DNA from: Pararhizobium capsulatum DSM 1112
GTDB taxonomy: Bacteria; Pseudomonadota; Alphaproteobacteria; Rhizobiales; Rhizobiaceae
Assembly: GCF_030814475.1 (NCBI RefSeq)
Contig: NZ_JAUSVF010000002.1
Coordinates: forward strand, 682,001 to 746,000
Length of the DNA: 64,000 bases
Direction: 5' to 3'
Shown here in pieces: positions 19,048 to 28,014 of the stretch; the first letter of the stretch is position 1, and each line of letters begins with the position of its first letter. The notes beneath the pieces are model-generated. The model did not search any database and was not told where the DNA came from. It saw only the letters and a program-made list of their open reading frames with translations. The position numbers and the translations under genes are program-made.

Positions 19048-21645
19048 TCAATGGCTGAGCGACCGTCGCTGGCGGATCAGGCTCAGGGCCTGGTCCAGAT
19101 CGCTTGAGCCGTAGGGCTTGGTGATCAGCACCGCATCGTCCGAAAGACCTGCCGAATTTTCGTCATGGCCGCTGGCGAAGATCACCGGCAGGTTCGGAAT
19201 TTTTGCCGCAATACGCGCCGCCATTTCGACACCGGGCATGTCCGGCAGGCCGATATCGGCGATGAGTACATCGACCGGCTGGCGATCCGCCAGCGCGACC
19301 GCCTCCGCCGCGGACCCTGCCTGATGGACCTTATGCCCAAGATCCTCCAGCATTTCCGCCGTATTCATCCGGATCAGGCTGTCATCCTCCACAAGGAGGA
19401 TGCGAAGCTGTTCGGCTCTTGCGGGGGCCACAACCCGTACTGTGGCCGCAGGCTCTTCAATCCTGGACATCCGCTGGCTGCGGTTCGCCAGTACGTGACG
19501 AACCTTCCTGGCAAGCGCCTCTCGCGGATAAGGCTTGGATAGCAACTCCACGCCGGCATCCAGACGACCGCCATGCACGATCGAATTTTCCGTGTAGCCC
19601 GAGGTATAAAGCACGGCTATATCCGGCTGGCGCTCGCGTGCCTTCTTCGCAAGCTCGGTGCTCTTCAGCTTGCCGGGCATAACGACATCGGTGAACAAAA
19701 GGTCGATTGCCATTCCGGCTTCAACGATGATCAGCGCAGCCTCCGCATTCGGCGCCTTCAGCACCTTGTAGCCGAGATCGCTCAGTGTCTCGACCACGGT
19801 ATCGCGGACCTCGTCATCATCCTCGACGACCAGGATGGTTTCGTTGCCGCCGACGACTGGTCCCGACTGGATGGCGACTTCACGGTCCTCGGTCGCATGG
19901 GCACGCGGCAAATACATCTTCACCGTCGTGCCATGGCCAACCTCGCTGTAGATCTTGACATGCCCGCCCGACTGCTTGACGAAGCCGAACACCATGGAAA
20001 GGCCGAGCCCCGTGCCCTTGCCCTCTGCCTTTGTGGAGAAGAACGGCTCGAAAACCTGCTCCAGGATTTCCGGGGCGATGCCGCTGCCCGTGTCTGAAAC
20101 GGAGAGCACCACATATTGGCCGGGCGCGACCTCGTCATGCTTGGTGGCATAGTCGTCATCGAGATAGGCGTTGCCAACCTCGACCGTCAGCTTGCCCTGG
20201 CCATCCATGGCATCGCGCGCGTTGATCGCCAGGTTGAGGATAGCGTTTTCGACCTGCGTCGGATCGGCAAGACAGTTCCACAGACCACCTGCGATGACAG
20301 TCTCGATCTCCACGCCGTCGCCGATCGACCGGCGCAGCATGTCGTCCATGTCCCGCACGAAACGGCCGACATTGATCACCTTGGGATGGAGAGCCTGACG
20401 TCGGCCGAAGGCGAGCAACTGGCTTGCCAGCTTTGCGCCACGGCTGACACCGGCGAGCGCATTGCTGACGCGGCGCTCGGCGCGTTCGTTGCCGGACACA
20501 TCCTTCATCAAAAGCTGAAGATTGCCGGCAACCACTTGAAGGAGATTGTTGAAATCGTGGGCGACCCCGCCGGTCAGCTTGCCGATGGTTTCCATCTTCT
20601 GCGAATGCTGCAGCTTGAGTTCCGCCTGTCGGCGCTCGGCAATCTCGGCAGCAACCCGCGCCTCAAGATTTTCGTTGAGCTGCCGCAACTGGTCTTCCGC
20701 GCGCCTGCGGTGGCGCACCTGCTGCTCGAGATCAGCGGCGTGCTGGCTCAGTTGCTGCTGGGCCTCGAGCTGGGCCTTTTCGAGCTGCTTGCGTGCTTCT
20801 ATGTCGATGATCAGCACATAGATACCGTCAATGTCGCCTTCATCAGTCCGCCGCGGCGTGTACCGCACCTCCGCATGGCGCGGTTGTCCATCCGCCCGCC
20901 GGATGACAGTGTCGCTGATCACGGTTTCACCTGCGTAGGCGCGGGTCAGAAACGGTTTTCGGCCCTCGTAATAGTCAGGATTGATGATCTCGGCGACGTG
21001 ACGTCCGATAACCTGCGACGGCTCAAGGCCGAACCATTCGACATAGGCGTCATTGGCAAAACGATAGATGCGCTCGTTGTCGAGAAAGCCGACCAGGATC
21101 GGCAGCGCACTGGTGAGCCGGGCAAGCTCCGAGCGGCTTTCCGCGAGATCCTTCTGCGCCTGAAACTTGGCGGTGTTTTCGAGAACGGTGCACAGGACGC
21201 CATCGACATTGCCGTCTTCGTCATAGATCGGCGTATAGAAAAGATCGAAAATGACTGTCTCCGGCACCCCGGCACGACCGAGAACCATCGGCTGGTCGCG
21301 GAAGGATTGCACCTCCCCGCGAAAGCCCGCTTCAAGGATCGCGCGGTTCCAGTCCCAGATTTCCGGCCAGATATCCGGCACACGGCCGCCCAGCGCGGCC
21401 GGGTGATAGCCACCGGCGATTTCGACATAGCCGTCATTGTAGAGCATGATGTGGTCCGGTCCCCACATCAGCACCTGGGGGATCGGCGAATTGACGATCG
21501 AGTTCACCTTGATCCGCAGATGCTGCGGCCATTGTTCCATGGGTCCGAGGGCAGTCTTGGACCAGTCCATATGCCGGATGAGCTCGCCCGTTTCACCGCC
21601 GCCGATCGGCCAGACTTTACGCGGTGTCTGTATAGTACTCGTCAA
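19048..21645 (-). CDS. Hybrid sensor histidine kinase, PAS-PAS-HK-REC-REC
   Basis: Soluble hybrid kinase of 865 residues with no membrane segment. Two PAS domains (about 25-170 and 175-300) are followed by a coiled-coil (QLEAQQQLSQHAADLEQQ). The HisKA domain has phospho-acceptor His363 in GGVAHDFNNLL. The ATPase domain has an N-box NLAINARDAM and G-box DTGSGI. Two receiver domains have phospho-Asp653 (FTDVVMPG) and Asp797 (IADIGLPD). No output domain is present, so signal must leave by phosphotransfer. The start is TTG, with GAGGG 8 bases upstream, and no in-frame ATG is near. The cognate response regulator is not adjacent. Confidence 0.87.
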   Translation of the reverse strand: MTSTIQTPRKVWPIGGGETGELIRHMDWSKTALGPMEQWPQHLRIKVNSIVNSPIPQVLMWGPDHIMLYNDGYVEIAGGYHPAALGGRVPDIWPEIWDWNRAILEAGFRGEVQSFRDQPMVLGRAGVPETVIFDLFYTPIYDEDGNVDGVLCTVLENTAKFQAQKDLAESRSELARLTSALPILVGFLDNERIYRFANDAYVEWFGLEPSQVIGRHVAEIINPDYYEGRKPFLTRAYAGETVISDTVIRRADGQPRHAEVRYTPRRTDEGDIDGIYVLIIDIEARKQLEKAQLEAQQQLSQHAADLEQQVRHRRRAEDQLRQLNENLEARVAAEIAERRQAELKLQHSQKMETIGKLTGGVAHDFNNLLQVVAGNLQLLMKDVSGNERAERRVSNALAGVSRGAKLASQLLAFGRRQALHPKVINVGRFVRDMDDMLRRSIGDGVEIETVIAGGLWNCLADPTQVENAILNLAINARDAMDGQGKLTVEVGNAYLDDDYATKHDEVAPGQYVVLSVSDTGSGIAPEILEQVFEPFFSTKAEGKGTGLGLSMVFGFVKQSGGHVKIYSEVGHGTTVKMYLPRAHATEDREVAIQSGPVVGGNETILVVEDDDEVRDTVVETLSDLGYKVLKAPNAEAALIIVEAGMAIDLLFTDVVMPGKLKSTELAKKARERQPDIAVLYTSGYTENSIVHGGRLDAGVELLSKPYPREALARKVRHVLANRSQRMSRIEEPAATVRVVAPARAEQLRILLVEDDSLIRMNTAEMLEDLGHKVHQAGSAAEAVALADRQPVDVLIADIGLPDMPGVEMAARIAAKIPNLPVIFASGHDENSAGLSDDAVLITKPYGSSDLDQALSLIRQRRSLSH

Positions 21646-21774
21646 TGTCGGGACCCTCTGAATTCTTAGGGTCTAATTACGGGATCACGACAGCAAATGC
21701 CAGCGACAAGCGCGCTGGAACTCGCCAGCGCCAGACACAAAAGGCCTCCCTTTATAAGGGATTATTGATGATCC

Positions 21775-22650
21775 TCATACGGCCCGCCGCCCCTTCGGGG
21801 TGGTGCCGTAACTTTCCCGATACCGACGGGCGAAATGCGAACGCGAGGCATAACCGGCAGCCTCTGCAGCAGCTATGCTCGATGCTCCGGAGGCCAACGC
21901 ACTTTCGCCCGCCTTGAGCCGTTCCTGCCGCAGGATTTCTCTAAAGGATTTTCCGCGGAGTGCCAGCCGGCGGCGCAAGGTCGATGCCCCCAGACCGAGG
22001 CGAGTAGCCACGCTTTCAACGGTCCAGATTTCAGACGGCGCGCTGCGCACCAGCCACGCCACCTCCTCGTCAAGCACCGTCCTGAACAGGGGACTGGCGG
22101 CCCGCAGTGGGCGCAAAAGTGTCAGCATCTCGATAAGGCGCAGCGTCTTCATCGTTTCACCGAGCGCATCATCGGCAATTGCCGTTGCCGCATGAACGAG
22201 CGTATCGACGAGATCGGGGTTCAAGGTCACGCGAAACTCACCACCGGTCTCGCTTCCGTTGCCGCCATTGCCACCGACAAGCGGCGCCACGCCGGCAGGT
22301 AAAGAAGGAACCTCAAGCAGCAAGGATTCGTAGCATGCGTTGGAACCCGCCGGAATATTCACGACATCCATCGGCACCCGGCCGGGCAGAACGAAAACCG
22401 TGCCTGGCTCAAACATATGGGCCTGGTCTCCGAGCCATACCTCTTTGCGGCCACGCAGCAGGATGCCGATGATCGGGCACGGAAGCGATATCGCCTTCAA
22501 ACGTTCCTTGTCGATCGAGCAATAGGAAAACAGCTGCTTTCCATGGGCGTAGCGTCCGGCCGTGCCGCTCGGCGCCATCATCGGGCGCAGACGCTCCACC
22601 AGCCTTGCCCTAAGCTCAGCGTCATCGCGGTTCTTGGTATGAATGTTCAT
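21775..22650 (-). CDS. AraC-family transcriptional regulator
   Basis: AraC regulator of 291 residues with an N-terminal cupin-like effector domain of the AraC_N type (GILLRGRKEVWLGDQ, then PGTVFVLPGRVPMDVVNIP). The C-terminal helix-turn-helix pair is SVATRLGLGASTLRRRLALRGKSF and AGYASRSHFARRYRESYGTTP. The start at 22650 is preferred to an upstream in-frame codon at 22887, which would overlap the divergent gene. It faces the metallo-beta-lactamase gene across about 130 bases and probably controls it. Confidence 0.87.
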   Translation of the reverse strand: MNIHTKNRDDAELRARLVERLRPMMAPSGTAGRYAHGKQLFSYCSIDKERLKAISLPCPIIGILLRGRKEVWLGDQAHMFEPGTVFVLPGRVPMDVVNIPAGSNACYESLLLEVPSLPAGVAPLVGGNGGNGSETGGEFRVTLNPDLVDTLVHAATAIADDALGETMKTLRLIEMLTLLRPLRAASPLFRTVLDEEVAWLVRSAPSEIWTVESVATRLGLGASTLRRRLALRGKSFREILRQERLKAGESALASGASSIAAAEAAGYASRSHFARRYRESYGTTPKGRRAV

Positions 22651-22782
22651 TCTGGCAACATACCTCAAAGCGGCCCCATAAAAAATGGCAGCATGAGCGT
22701 TTCGGGTCCACAATCGATCGAACCGGACCCGTTCGATGGACGGAAATGCGGCACAAGCGGTCTTCCAAACAAGGAGACCGAC

Positions 22783-23607
22783 ATGAAATCGATAGCCCTC
22801 TTCGCCGCCACCGCTCTTTTTGCTTCCGGCGCAACAGCTGCTGACCTGGAGCTTTGGCGGCTCGACTGCGGCGAGGTCGATGTCCACGAACTCGCCTTCT
22901 TTTCAGATACGTTCAATTATGCCGGCGAGAAACGCACGCTCACTGACAGTTGCTACCTCATCCGCCACGATCAGGAATACATGCTGTGGGACACAGGCCT
23001 GCCGACAGCACTGATCGGCGCGAAATCCGACGACACCGTGCCTTTGGTTCCACGTCTCAAGGTGGACCTGCCGACCCAGCTATCGGAGATCGGGGTGGAG
23101 CCCACCGACATCAGTCGCATCGGTATCAGTCACAACCATTTCGACCATGTCGGACAGGCGGCAAGCTTCCCGAATGCAACACTGATGATTGGGGCCGCCG
23201 ACCTTGCCCAGTTCAAGGCCACACCGCTTCCCTTCGCCGTCGATCCTGCTTTCATCAAACCATGGCTCGAAGGCGGCTCGAAAATCGACGCGATCTCGGT
23301 TGATCGCGACGTCTTTGGCGACGGCAGCGTCACCATCCTCTCGACGCCGGGGCACACACCGGGGGAGACCAGCCTGCTGGTGCGTCTGGCTGATACTGGT
23401 CCGGTGCTTCTTTCCGGTGACGTCGCACATTTCGAAGAGCAGTTCAAAAATCACGGCGTCCCGGCATTCAACTATGACCGCGCCGAAACGCTTGCCTCGA
23501 TGGACAGGCTGACCGGCATCACGAAAAGTCTGGGCGCGAAGCTGATCATCCAGCACGACGCCTCGCATATCAACCGACTGCCCGCGTTCCCGAAGAGCGC
23601 CAAATAA
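22783..23607 (+). CDS. Periplasmic metallo-beta-lactamase-fold hydrolase (AHL-lactonase-like)
   Basis: Exported MBL-fold hydrolase of 274 residues with a signal peptide (MKSIALFAATALFASGATA, cleavage near 19-20). The zinc motif is complete: His117, His119, Asp121 and His122 in SHNHFDHVG, then His191, Asp213 and His258. The opening YLIRHDQEYMLWDTGLP is typical of N-acyl-homoserine lactonase relatives (AiiA/AttM group). A periplasmic lactonase could degrade incoming signal molecules, though other lactones are possible. AAGGAG precedes the ATG. It is divergent from the AraC gene. Confidence 0.82.
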   Translation: MKSIALFAATALFASGATAADLELWRLDCGEVDVHELAFFSDTFNYAGEKRTLTDSCYLIRHDQEYMLWDTGLPTALIGAKSDDTVPLVPRLKVDLPTQLSEIGVEPTDISRIGISHNHFDHVGQAASFPNATLMIGAADLAQFKATPLPFAVDPAFIKPWLEGGSKIDAISVDRDVFGDGSVTILSTPGHTPGETSLLVRLADTGPVLLSGDVAHFEEQFKNHGVPAFNYDRAETLASMDRLTGITKSLGAKLIIQHDASHINRLPAFPKSAK

Positions 23608-23905
23608 AGCTGGCACTGAATGTTTGGCCGGTTCGGCAATTGTCCGAACTGGCTATTCACGAAGAGTCACCGACCAGGAGGCGACATCCAAACGCCCGTC
23701 TGCTCTTCACAACCATCCTTGCAAAACTGGAATTAAAATCCATCGTTACAAGGATGATTGAGCGACGTGTTGCGGCAAACTGAACGAAGACGACAATCCG
23801 GCTGTCGCGCGACGCCCACGTCCCATCACCATCATGAATCGATGAGCCTCAATCGATTCAAACAACTCATTGGACGTCGAATCCCAAAGGCGCGATTCTC
23901 GCGGC
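23608..23905. other. Intergenic region before the WGR gene
   Basis: About 300 bases with no credible gene. It holds a GCCGGTTCGG / CCGAACTGGC hairpin at 23627-23653 just after the hydrolase gene, with no T-run, and a 9-base inverted repeat at 23835-23860. Confidence 0.5.
23835..23860. promoter_or_regulatory. Inverted repeat TGAATCGAT-N8-ATCGATTCA
   Basis: Perfect 9-base arms around an 8-base centre, ending 45 bases before the WGR start. It could be an operator for the WGR gene or a stem in its leader. Confidence 0.4.
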
Positions 23906-24157
23906 ATGGGAACATTTCAGATTAATATCAGACGGTTTGACGATGGGGCGAACATGGCGCGCTTCTATGCCATGTCGATCGAGGCGTCGCTTTTCGGCGG
24001 CGTAGCGCTGGTTCGGCGCTGGGGGCGCATCGGCACCCTCGGGCAGGAGCGCATCCATCTTTTCACCGATGAAAAAGATGCGCTTGTGCTTTTCTTAAGG
24101 ATATTACGCCGCAAGCGATCAAGGGGATATCGACCTTGCCGCGGTCAAGGACTGTAG
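23906..24157 (+). CDS. Stand-alone WGR-domain protein
   Basis: Small protein of 83 residues that is essentially one WGR domain: IRRFDDGANMARFYAMSIEASLFGGVALVRRWGRIG with the Trp-Gly-Arg core at about 46-48, followed by a basic tail (RRKRSRGYR). WGR domains occur in PARPs and MolR-type proteins and bind nucleic acid ends in eukaryotes. Stand-alone copies are common in rhizobia, with no assigned role. The start at 23906 removes a poorly coding extension from 23870. It converges on the GntR gene with 29 bases between. Confidence 0.7.
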   Translation: MGTFQINIRRFDDGANMARFYAMSIEASLFGGVALVRRWGRIGTLGQERIHLFTDEKDALVLFLRILRRKRSRGYRPCRGQGL

Positions 24158-24186
24158 CTGGCCAGTGAGCTGTGTGGGCCTTCACA

Positions 24187-24942
24187 TCAGAAGGACAGAT
24201 CGAGGGCACGTCCTTCAAAAAGGCGGTCACGTGAGCCCTCGAGATGCCTGTGCATGAGATCGCGCGCTTCCTGCGCGCGCCCTTCGGCAACGGCGCGGTA
24301 AATCTCGTCATGCTCCTCGAAAACCTGCTGCAACCCCTGCCGCGGACCGAGCAGCGACAAGCCGTGCAGGTGCATGCCGACGGCGATATGCGCCTTCAGG
24401 GCATCAAGTGAGGCGGTGTAGTAATGATTGTTGGCCGCTTCCGTCACCGCCCGGTGAAAGGCGAAGTCGGCATCGGCCTTGTGAAGATGATGGTTTGTCG
24501 CTTCACGCAGATCGGAGAGTGCAACGGCGATCTTCTGGATCGCGGTCTCGTCCCGACGCTTGGCCGCGAAAAACGCTGCTGCGGGCTCGATCGTCAGGCG
24601 AAATTCGTAACAGCGCTGGATATCGGCAATGGTCTTGACCGGGGAATAGGCGAGATGGGCGGAAGGCGTTCCTTGGGCGCTGACGAAAGTGCCTGCTCCC
24701 TGACGGGCATAGACGACACCCTGCTCGCGCAGCCGGGCCAGCGCGTCGCGTACGATCGGTCGCGAAACGCCGAGCATTGATGAAAGCTCGTGCTCGCCCG
24801 GAAGACGCGAATCCGGCGGGTAGTTGCCGGCGCGAATGCGATCCATCAACTGATCGAAGACGCGGTCGACCAGCTTGACAGCGCGGCCCGGTTTCCCGTT
24901 CCGAGCCGTCTCGACATTCAGCGATGCGCCTTCTTCCACCAT
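24187..24942 (-). CDS. GntR-family (FadR type) transcriptional regulator
   Basis: FadR-subfamily regulator of 251 residues. The N-terminal winged helix has GEHELSSMLGVSRPIVRDALARLREQGVV, and the FCD effector domain carries the metal/ligand His and Asp residues of DADFAFHRAVTEAANNHYY. It is the last gene of the leftward operon that encodes the Dpp-type importer and the DUF1537 kinase, 20 bases after the kinase. It probably represses that operon from the AT-rich region near 31.7-31.9 kb, with an acid sugar as inducer (inference). Confidence 0.87.
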   Translation of the reverse strand: MVEEGASLNVETARNGKPGRAVKLVDRVFDQLMDRIRAGNYPPDSRLPGEHELSSMLGVSRPIVRDALARLREQGVVYARQGAGTFVSAQGTPSAHLAYSPVKTIADIQRCYEFRLTIEPAAAFFAAKRRDETAIQKIAVALSDLREATNHHLHKADADFAFHRAVTEAANNHYYTASLDALKAHIAVGMHLHGLSLLGPRQGLQQVFEEHDEIYRAVAEGRAQEARDLMHRHLEGSRDRLFEGRALDLSF

Positions 24943-24962
24943 ATTCTCCTCGTCGGCAGCCC

Positions 24963-26021
24963 TTACGCTGCCTGATTCCGCTCAATCACTCTTAGCAGAC
25001 TATCGGGCTGACCAAAGCCCCCCGACTTGACCGCACACCGCAAGGTGCGGCCATCATCCGTCGTGACCTTGAACCAGGGCACGCCCGGCTCGATTTCGCC
25101 ACGCGGCAACAGCACCCGCATGCCCATTTCGCGAAATACCGCAAGCGCCGTGTCGCCGCCGCCGACAACGAGCATGTCCGGTCTACTTTCTTCGACGATC
25201 ACCTTCACGCCTCGGGCAAAATGCCGGGCGACGACTTCGCTATCGGACGTCATTTCCCCGATGCAGCGCAGAAGTGCCGGAAGCCGCAGCGAGCGCGTTG
25301 CGTGCAAAACACCGTGTTCAGCATCCATGACATCGCCGAGCAGGTTGCTGGTGATGAGACTTTCCGTCTGGGCGATGGTGATGGGATCCCTCGAACCGAG
25401 GGCAAATAAGGTCTTCGGCGTAGCAAAGAAATCGGGGCGCCGAGCAGGCTTTCCCACAAGGCGCGCCAGCGCCAAGCCAAGGCCTCTGGCCCCGACCGCC
25501 AACGTCACACCCCAATCATGGCCTTTGGCAATGGCGTCGAGGTCATCGTCATTGGCAGCATCCGCGACTTCAATCGAGCGCTCATTTGCTCCGAAAAGTG
25601 ACGCGACAAAAATGGGCTGATCGACACCGCGTCCGACAACCATGCCATCCACCGTCGCCCGGCCCTGATCGGGAATGGCCGGTGCCAGGATAATCCGGCT
25701 ATGCCCGAACACTTCCGCAAGCGCCCGGCTCTCGGCAGCAACGTTGCCTTTCAGCCGCGAGTCGATCTTCTTCATCACGATACGTGGCGCACCCGACCGC
25801 AACGCCTCCCCCGCCTGCCGAACCCTCTCCTCGGCTTCGGAGGGAGAAACGGCACGAGACGCCGTGTTGACCACCACCACCGCGGTGCCACTTGCCAGGG
25901 CCTCAGCAATCGCATCGACCTCCACCGCGACCGCAACCGACAACCCCGCTTCGACAAAGGGCGTGCCCGTATCGAGCGCCCCGGTCAGGTCATCGGCGAC
26001 GATCGCGACCCGAAGCGTCAT
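24963..26021 (-). CDS. Four-carbon acid sugar kinase (DUF1537)
   Basis: DUF1537 kinase of 352 residues, at the short end for the family. The N-terminal substrate-binding domain has VAIVADDLTGALDTG (5-19) and KKIDSRLKGN. The C-terminal nucleotide-binding domain has VVGGGDTALAVFREMG and CAVKSGGFGQPD. DUF1537 enzymes phosphorylate C4 sugar acids such as threonate, erythronate or 3-oxo-tetronates. The ATG overlaps the upstream ATPase gene (ATGA), tying the kinase to the importer. A PdxA-family dehydrogenase, the usual partner for 4-phospho-threonate, lies about 9 kb away in the same island. Which isomer is used is unknown. Confidence 0.85.
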   Translation of the reverse strand: MTLRVAIVADDLTGALDTGTPFVEAGLSVAVAVEVDAIAEALASGTAVVVVNTASRAVSPSEAEERVRQAGEALRSGAPRIVMKKIDSRLKGNVAAESRALAEVFGHSRIILAPAIPDQGRATVDGMVVGRGVDQPIFVASLFGANERSIEVADAANDDDLDAIAKGHDWGVTLAVGARGLGLALARLVGKPARRPDFFATPKTLFALGSRDPITIAQTESLITSNLLGDVMDAEHGVLHATRSLRLPALLRCIGEMTSDSEVVARHFARGVKVIVEESRPDMLVVGGGDTALAVFREMGMRVLLPRGEIEPGVPWFKVTTDDGRTLRCAVKSGGFGQPDSLLRVIERNQAA

Positions 26022-27010
26022 GCCGTCTGCCCCGTGTTGACAGCATGGCAAGCGACATAGTGCCCGGGTTTCGCTTCCTTCCACTCCGGTATGATCCGGC
26101 CGCAAACCTCCATGGCAATCGGGCAGCGCGTGTGGAAGCGGCACCCAGCCGGCGGATTAAGCGGGCTTGGCACGTCACCCTGCAGAATCTGGCGTTGGCG
26201 GCTGCGCTCATGCGCGGGATCGGTTTCCGGTACGGCGGAGAGCAGGGCCTTCGTATAGGGATGCAGCGGCTCCTCAAACAACGCATCGCGGCTTGCAAGC
26301 TCGGCAAGGCGGCCGAGATACATTACCCCGACACGGGTCGAGATGTGCCGCACGACGGCAAGGTCATGGGCGATGAACAGATAGGTCAGCCCATACTTGT
26401 CCTGAAGATCGAGCAGCAGGTTGATGATCTGCGCCTGGATCGAGACATCGAGCGCCGAGATCGCCTCGTCGCAGACGATGAATTTCGGCTGGCAGGCAAG
26501 CGCGCGGGCGATCGCGACACGCTGGCGCTGGCCGCCGGAAAGCTCGTGCGGATAGCGCTGGGCAAAGCGGGCAGGCAGCCCGACATCGCCGAGAAGCGTC
26601 TCGACCTTGCCCTTTAGTTCTGCCTTGGTCGCCAGCTTGTGAAACAGGATCGGCTCGCCGACCGCCTCACCCACCGTCATGCGCGGGTTGAGGGTCGAAT
26701 AGGGATCCTGGAAGACGATCTGGAGATCGCGGCGGAAGGGCCGCATGGCTTTCTCGTCGAGCTTTACCAGATCCTGGCCGCGATAGACGACTTTGCCGCT
26801 GGTGGCGCGGTAGAGATTGAGAATGGTGAAACCTGTCGTCGACTTGCCGCAGCCGGATTCGCCGACAAGGCTCAGCGTCTCGCCTTCCATGATATCGAGA
26901 TCGACATTGTCGAGCGCATAGACGGTCGCCGATCGTTCCCCAAAGGCGCCGAGGCGGACATCGAAATGCTTGACGAGCTTCTCGATCCGGAGCAGCGGTT
27001 CAGCACCCAT
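26018..27010 (-). CDS. Dipeptide/oligopeptide-type ABC transporter ATPase (DppF-like)
   Basis: Importer ATPase of 330 residues. It has Walker [10 protein letters not shown], signature [15 protein letters not shown], Walker [15 protein letters not shown] and a C-terminal oligo_HPY segment ([20 protein letters not shown]) with Cys residues that typically bind an Fe-S cluster in Dpp/Opp ATPases. It pairs with the preceding ATPase. The start at 27010 overlaps that gene's stop; an in-frame extension to 27046 is unlikely. Confidence 0.9.
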   Translation of the reverse strand: MGAEPLLRIEKLVKHFDVRLGAFGERSATVYALDNVDLDIMEGETLSLVGESGCGKSTTGFTILNLYRATSGKVVYRGQDLVKLDEKAMRPFRRDLQIVFQDPYSTLNPRMTVGEAVGEPILFHKLATKAELKGKVETLLGDVGLPARFAQRYPHELSGGQRQRVAIARALACQPKFIVCDEAISALDVSIQAQIINLLLDLQDKYGLTYLFIAHDLAVVRHISTRVGVMYLGRLAELASRDALFEEPLHPYTKALLSAVPETDPAHERSRQRQILQGDVPSPLNPPAGCRFHTRCPIAMEVCGRIIPEWKEAKPGHYVACHAVNTGQTA

Positions 27011-28014
27011 CACGCGGCCTCCTGCATTTTCTGGACGACGAAGCATGCCGCCCGGTGGCTGCCCTGACCGGCAATCGGTTCAAGCTTCGGCACGCTCTGG
27101 AGACAGATCGACTGTACGAGCGGGCAACGCGGGGCGAAAGGACAGCCTTTTGGCCGGCGTCCAGGCTCCGGCGGGGTACCGCCGATCGAGCTTAGGCGGC
27201 TGGATGGCGCATCCGAAAGCTTTGGAATGGAGGCGAGCAACCCGCGCGTATAGGGATGGCTTGGCCGGGCATAGAGATCATCGACCGGAGCATCTTCCAC
27301 AACCGTTCCGGCATAGAGCACCGCCACGCGATCCACGAGCCCGGCAATCAACGCGAGGTCGTGCGTGATCCAGACGACCGACATGCCGAGCCGTCCACGA
27401 AGTTCTTTTACGAGATCGACGATCTGGGCCTGAATGGTCACGTCGAGCGCGGTCGTCGGCTCGTCGGCAATCAGCAGTTTCGGATTGCAGGAAAGACCGA
27501 TTGCGATCATCACCCGCTGACGCATGCCGCCCGAAAGCTCGTGCGGATAGGCCATCAGCCTCTCTTCCGGCCCGGGAATGCCGACCAGCCGCAAGAGTTC
27601 CACCGCCCGCACCCGCGCCTGCGCCTTCGACATCTTGCGATGATAGATCAGCGGCTCGCAGATCTGGTCGCCAATGCGCATCACCGGATTGAGCGAGGTC
27701 ATCGGGTCCTGGAAGATGAAGCCGACATCGCCGCCACGCACCTTGCGCAACTCCGATTTCGACATCTTCTGCAGGTCGCGGCCATCGAAGGTCGCGGTTC
27801 CGCCGGCGACCTTGATCTTGTTGGGCAGCAGCCGCATCAAGCTCAGCATCGTCAGGCTCTTGCCGCAGCCGGATTCGCCGACGACGCCGAGTGTCTCGCC
27901 CTTGTCGACATGCAGATCGATGCCATCGACGATCACAGCCGGACCGCGGCGCGTCTCGATCTCGACGGTGAGACCGCGCACGTCGAGCAGCCGTTCTTTC
28001 GCGTTCGCCGTCAT
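27010..28014 (-). CDS. Dipeptide/oligopeptide-type ABC transporter ATPase (DppD-like)
   Basis: First ATPase of the importer, 334 residues. It has Walker [10 protein letters not shown], a Q-loop in FIFQDPMTSLNP, signature LSGGMRQRVMIAIGL, Walker B LLIADEPTTALDVT and the oligo_HPY tail CPFAPRCPLVQSIC. The ATG at 28014 overlaps the permease stop. The frame stays open far upstream to 29010, but that part is a shadow of the permease gene and is not translated here in my view. Confidence 0.9.
   Translation of the reverse strand: MTANAKERLLDVRGLTVEIETRRGPAVIVDGIDLHVDKGETLGVVGESGCGKSLTMLSLMRLLPNKIKVAGGTATFDGRDLQKMSKSELRKVRGGDVGFIFQDPMTSLNPVMRIGDQICEPLIYHRKMSKAQARVRAVELLRLVGIPGPEERLMAYPHELSGGMRQRVMIAIGLSCNPKLLIADEPTTALDVTIQAQIVDLVKELRGRLGMSVVWITHDLALIAGLVDRVAVLYAGTVVEDAPVDDLYARPSHPYTRGLLASIPKLSDAPSSRLSSIGGTPPEPGRRPKGCPFAPRCPLVQSICLQSVPKLEPIAGQGSHRAACFVVQKMQEAA

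Noticed and set aside
20116..21669. Long rightward open frame (517 codons) opposite the hybrid histidine kinase
   Set aside because: Antisense shadow of PAS and kinase domains, with no domain of its own.
21748..21760. CCCTT-TAT-AAGGG inverted repeat after the AraC gene
   Set aside because: Only 5-base arms and no proper T-run directly after it; too weak to call a terminator.
23627..23653. Hairpin after the metallo-beta-lactamase gene as a terminator
   Set aside because: The stem is good but is followed by TATTCACG rather than a T-run, so it is mentioned only as a hairpin.
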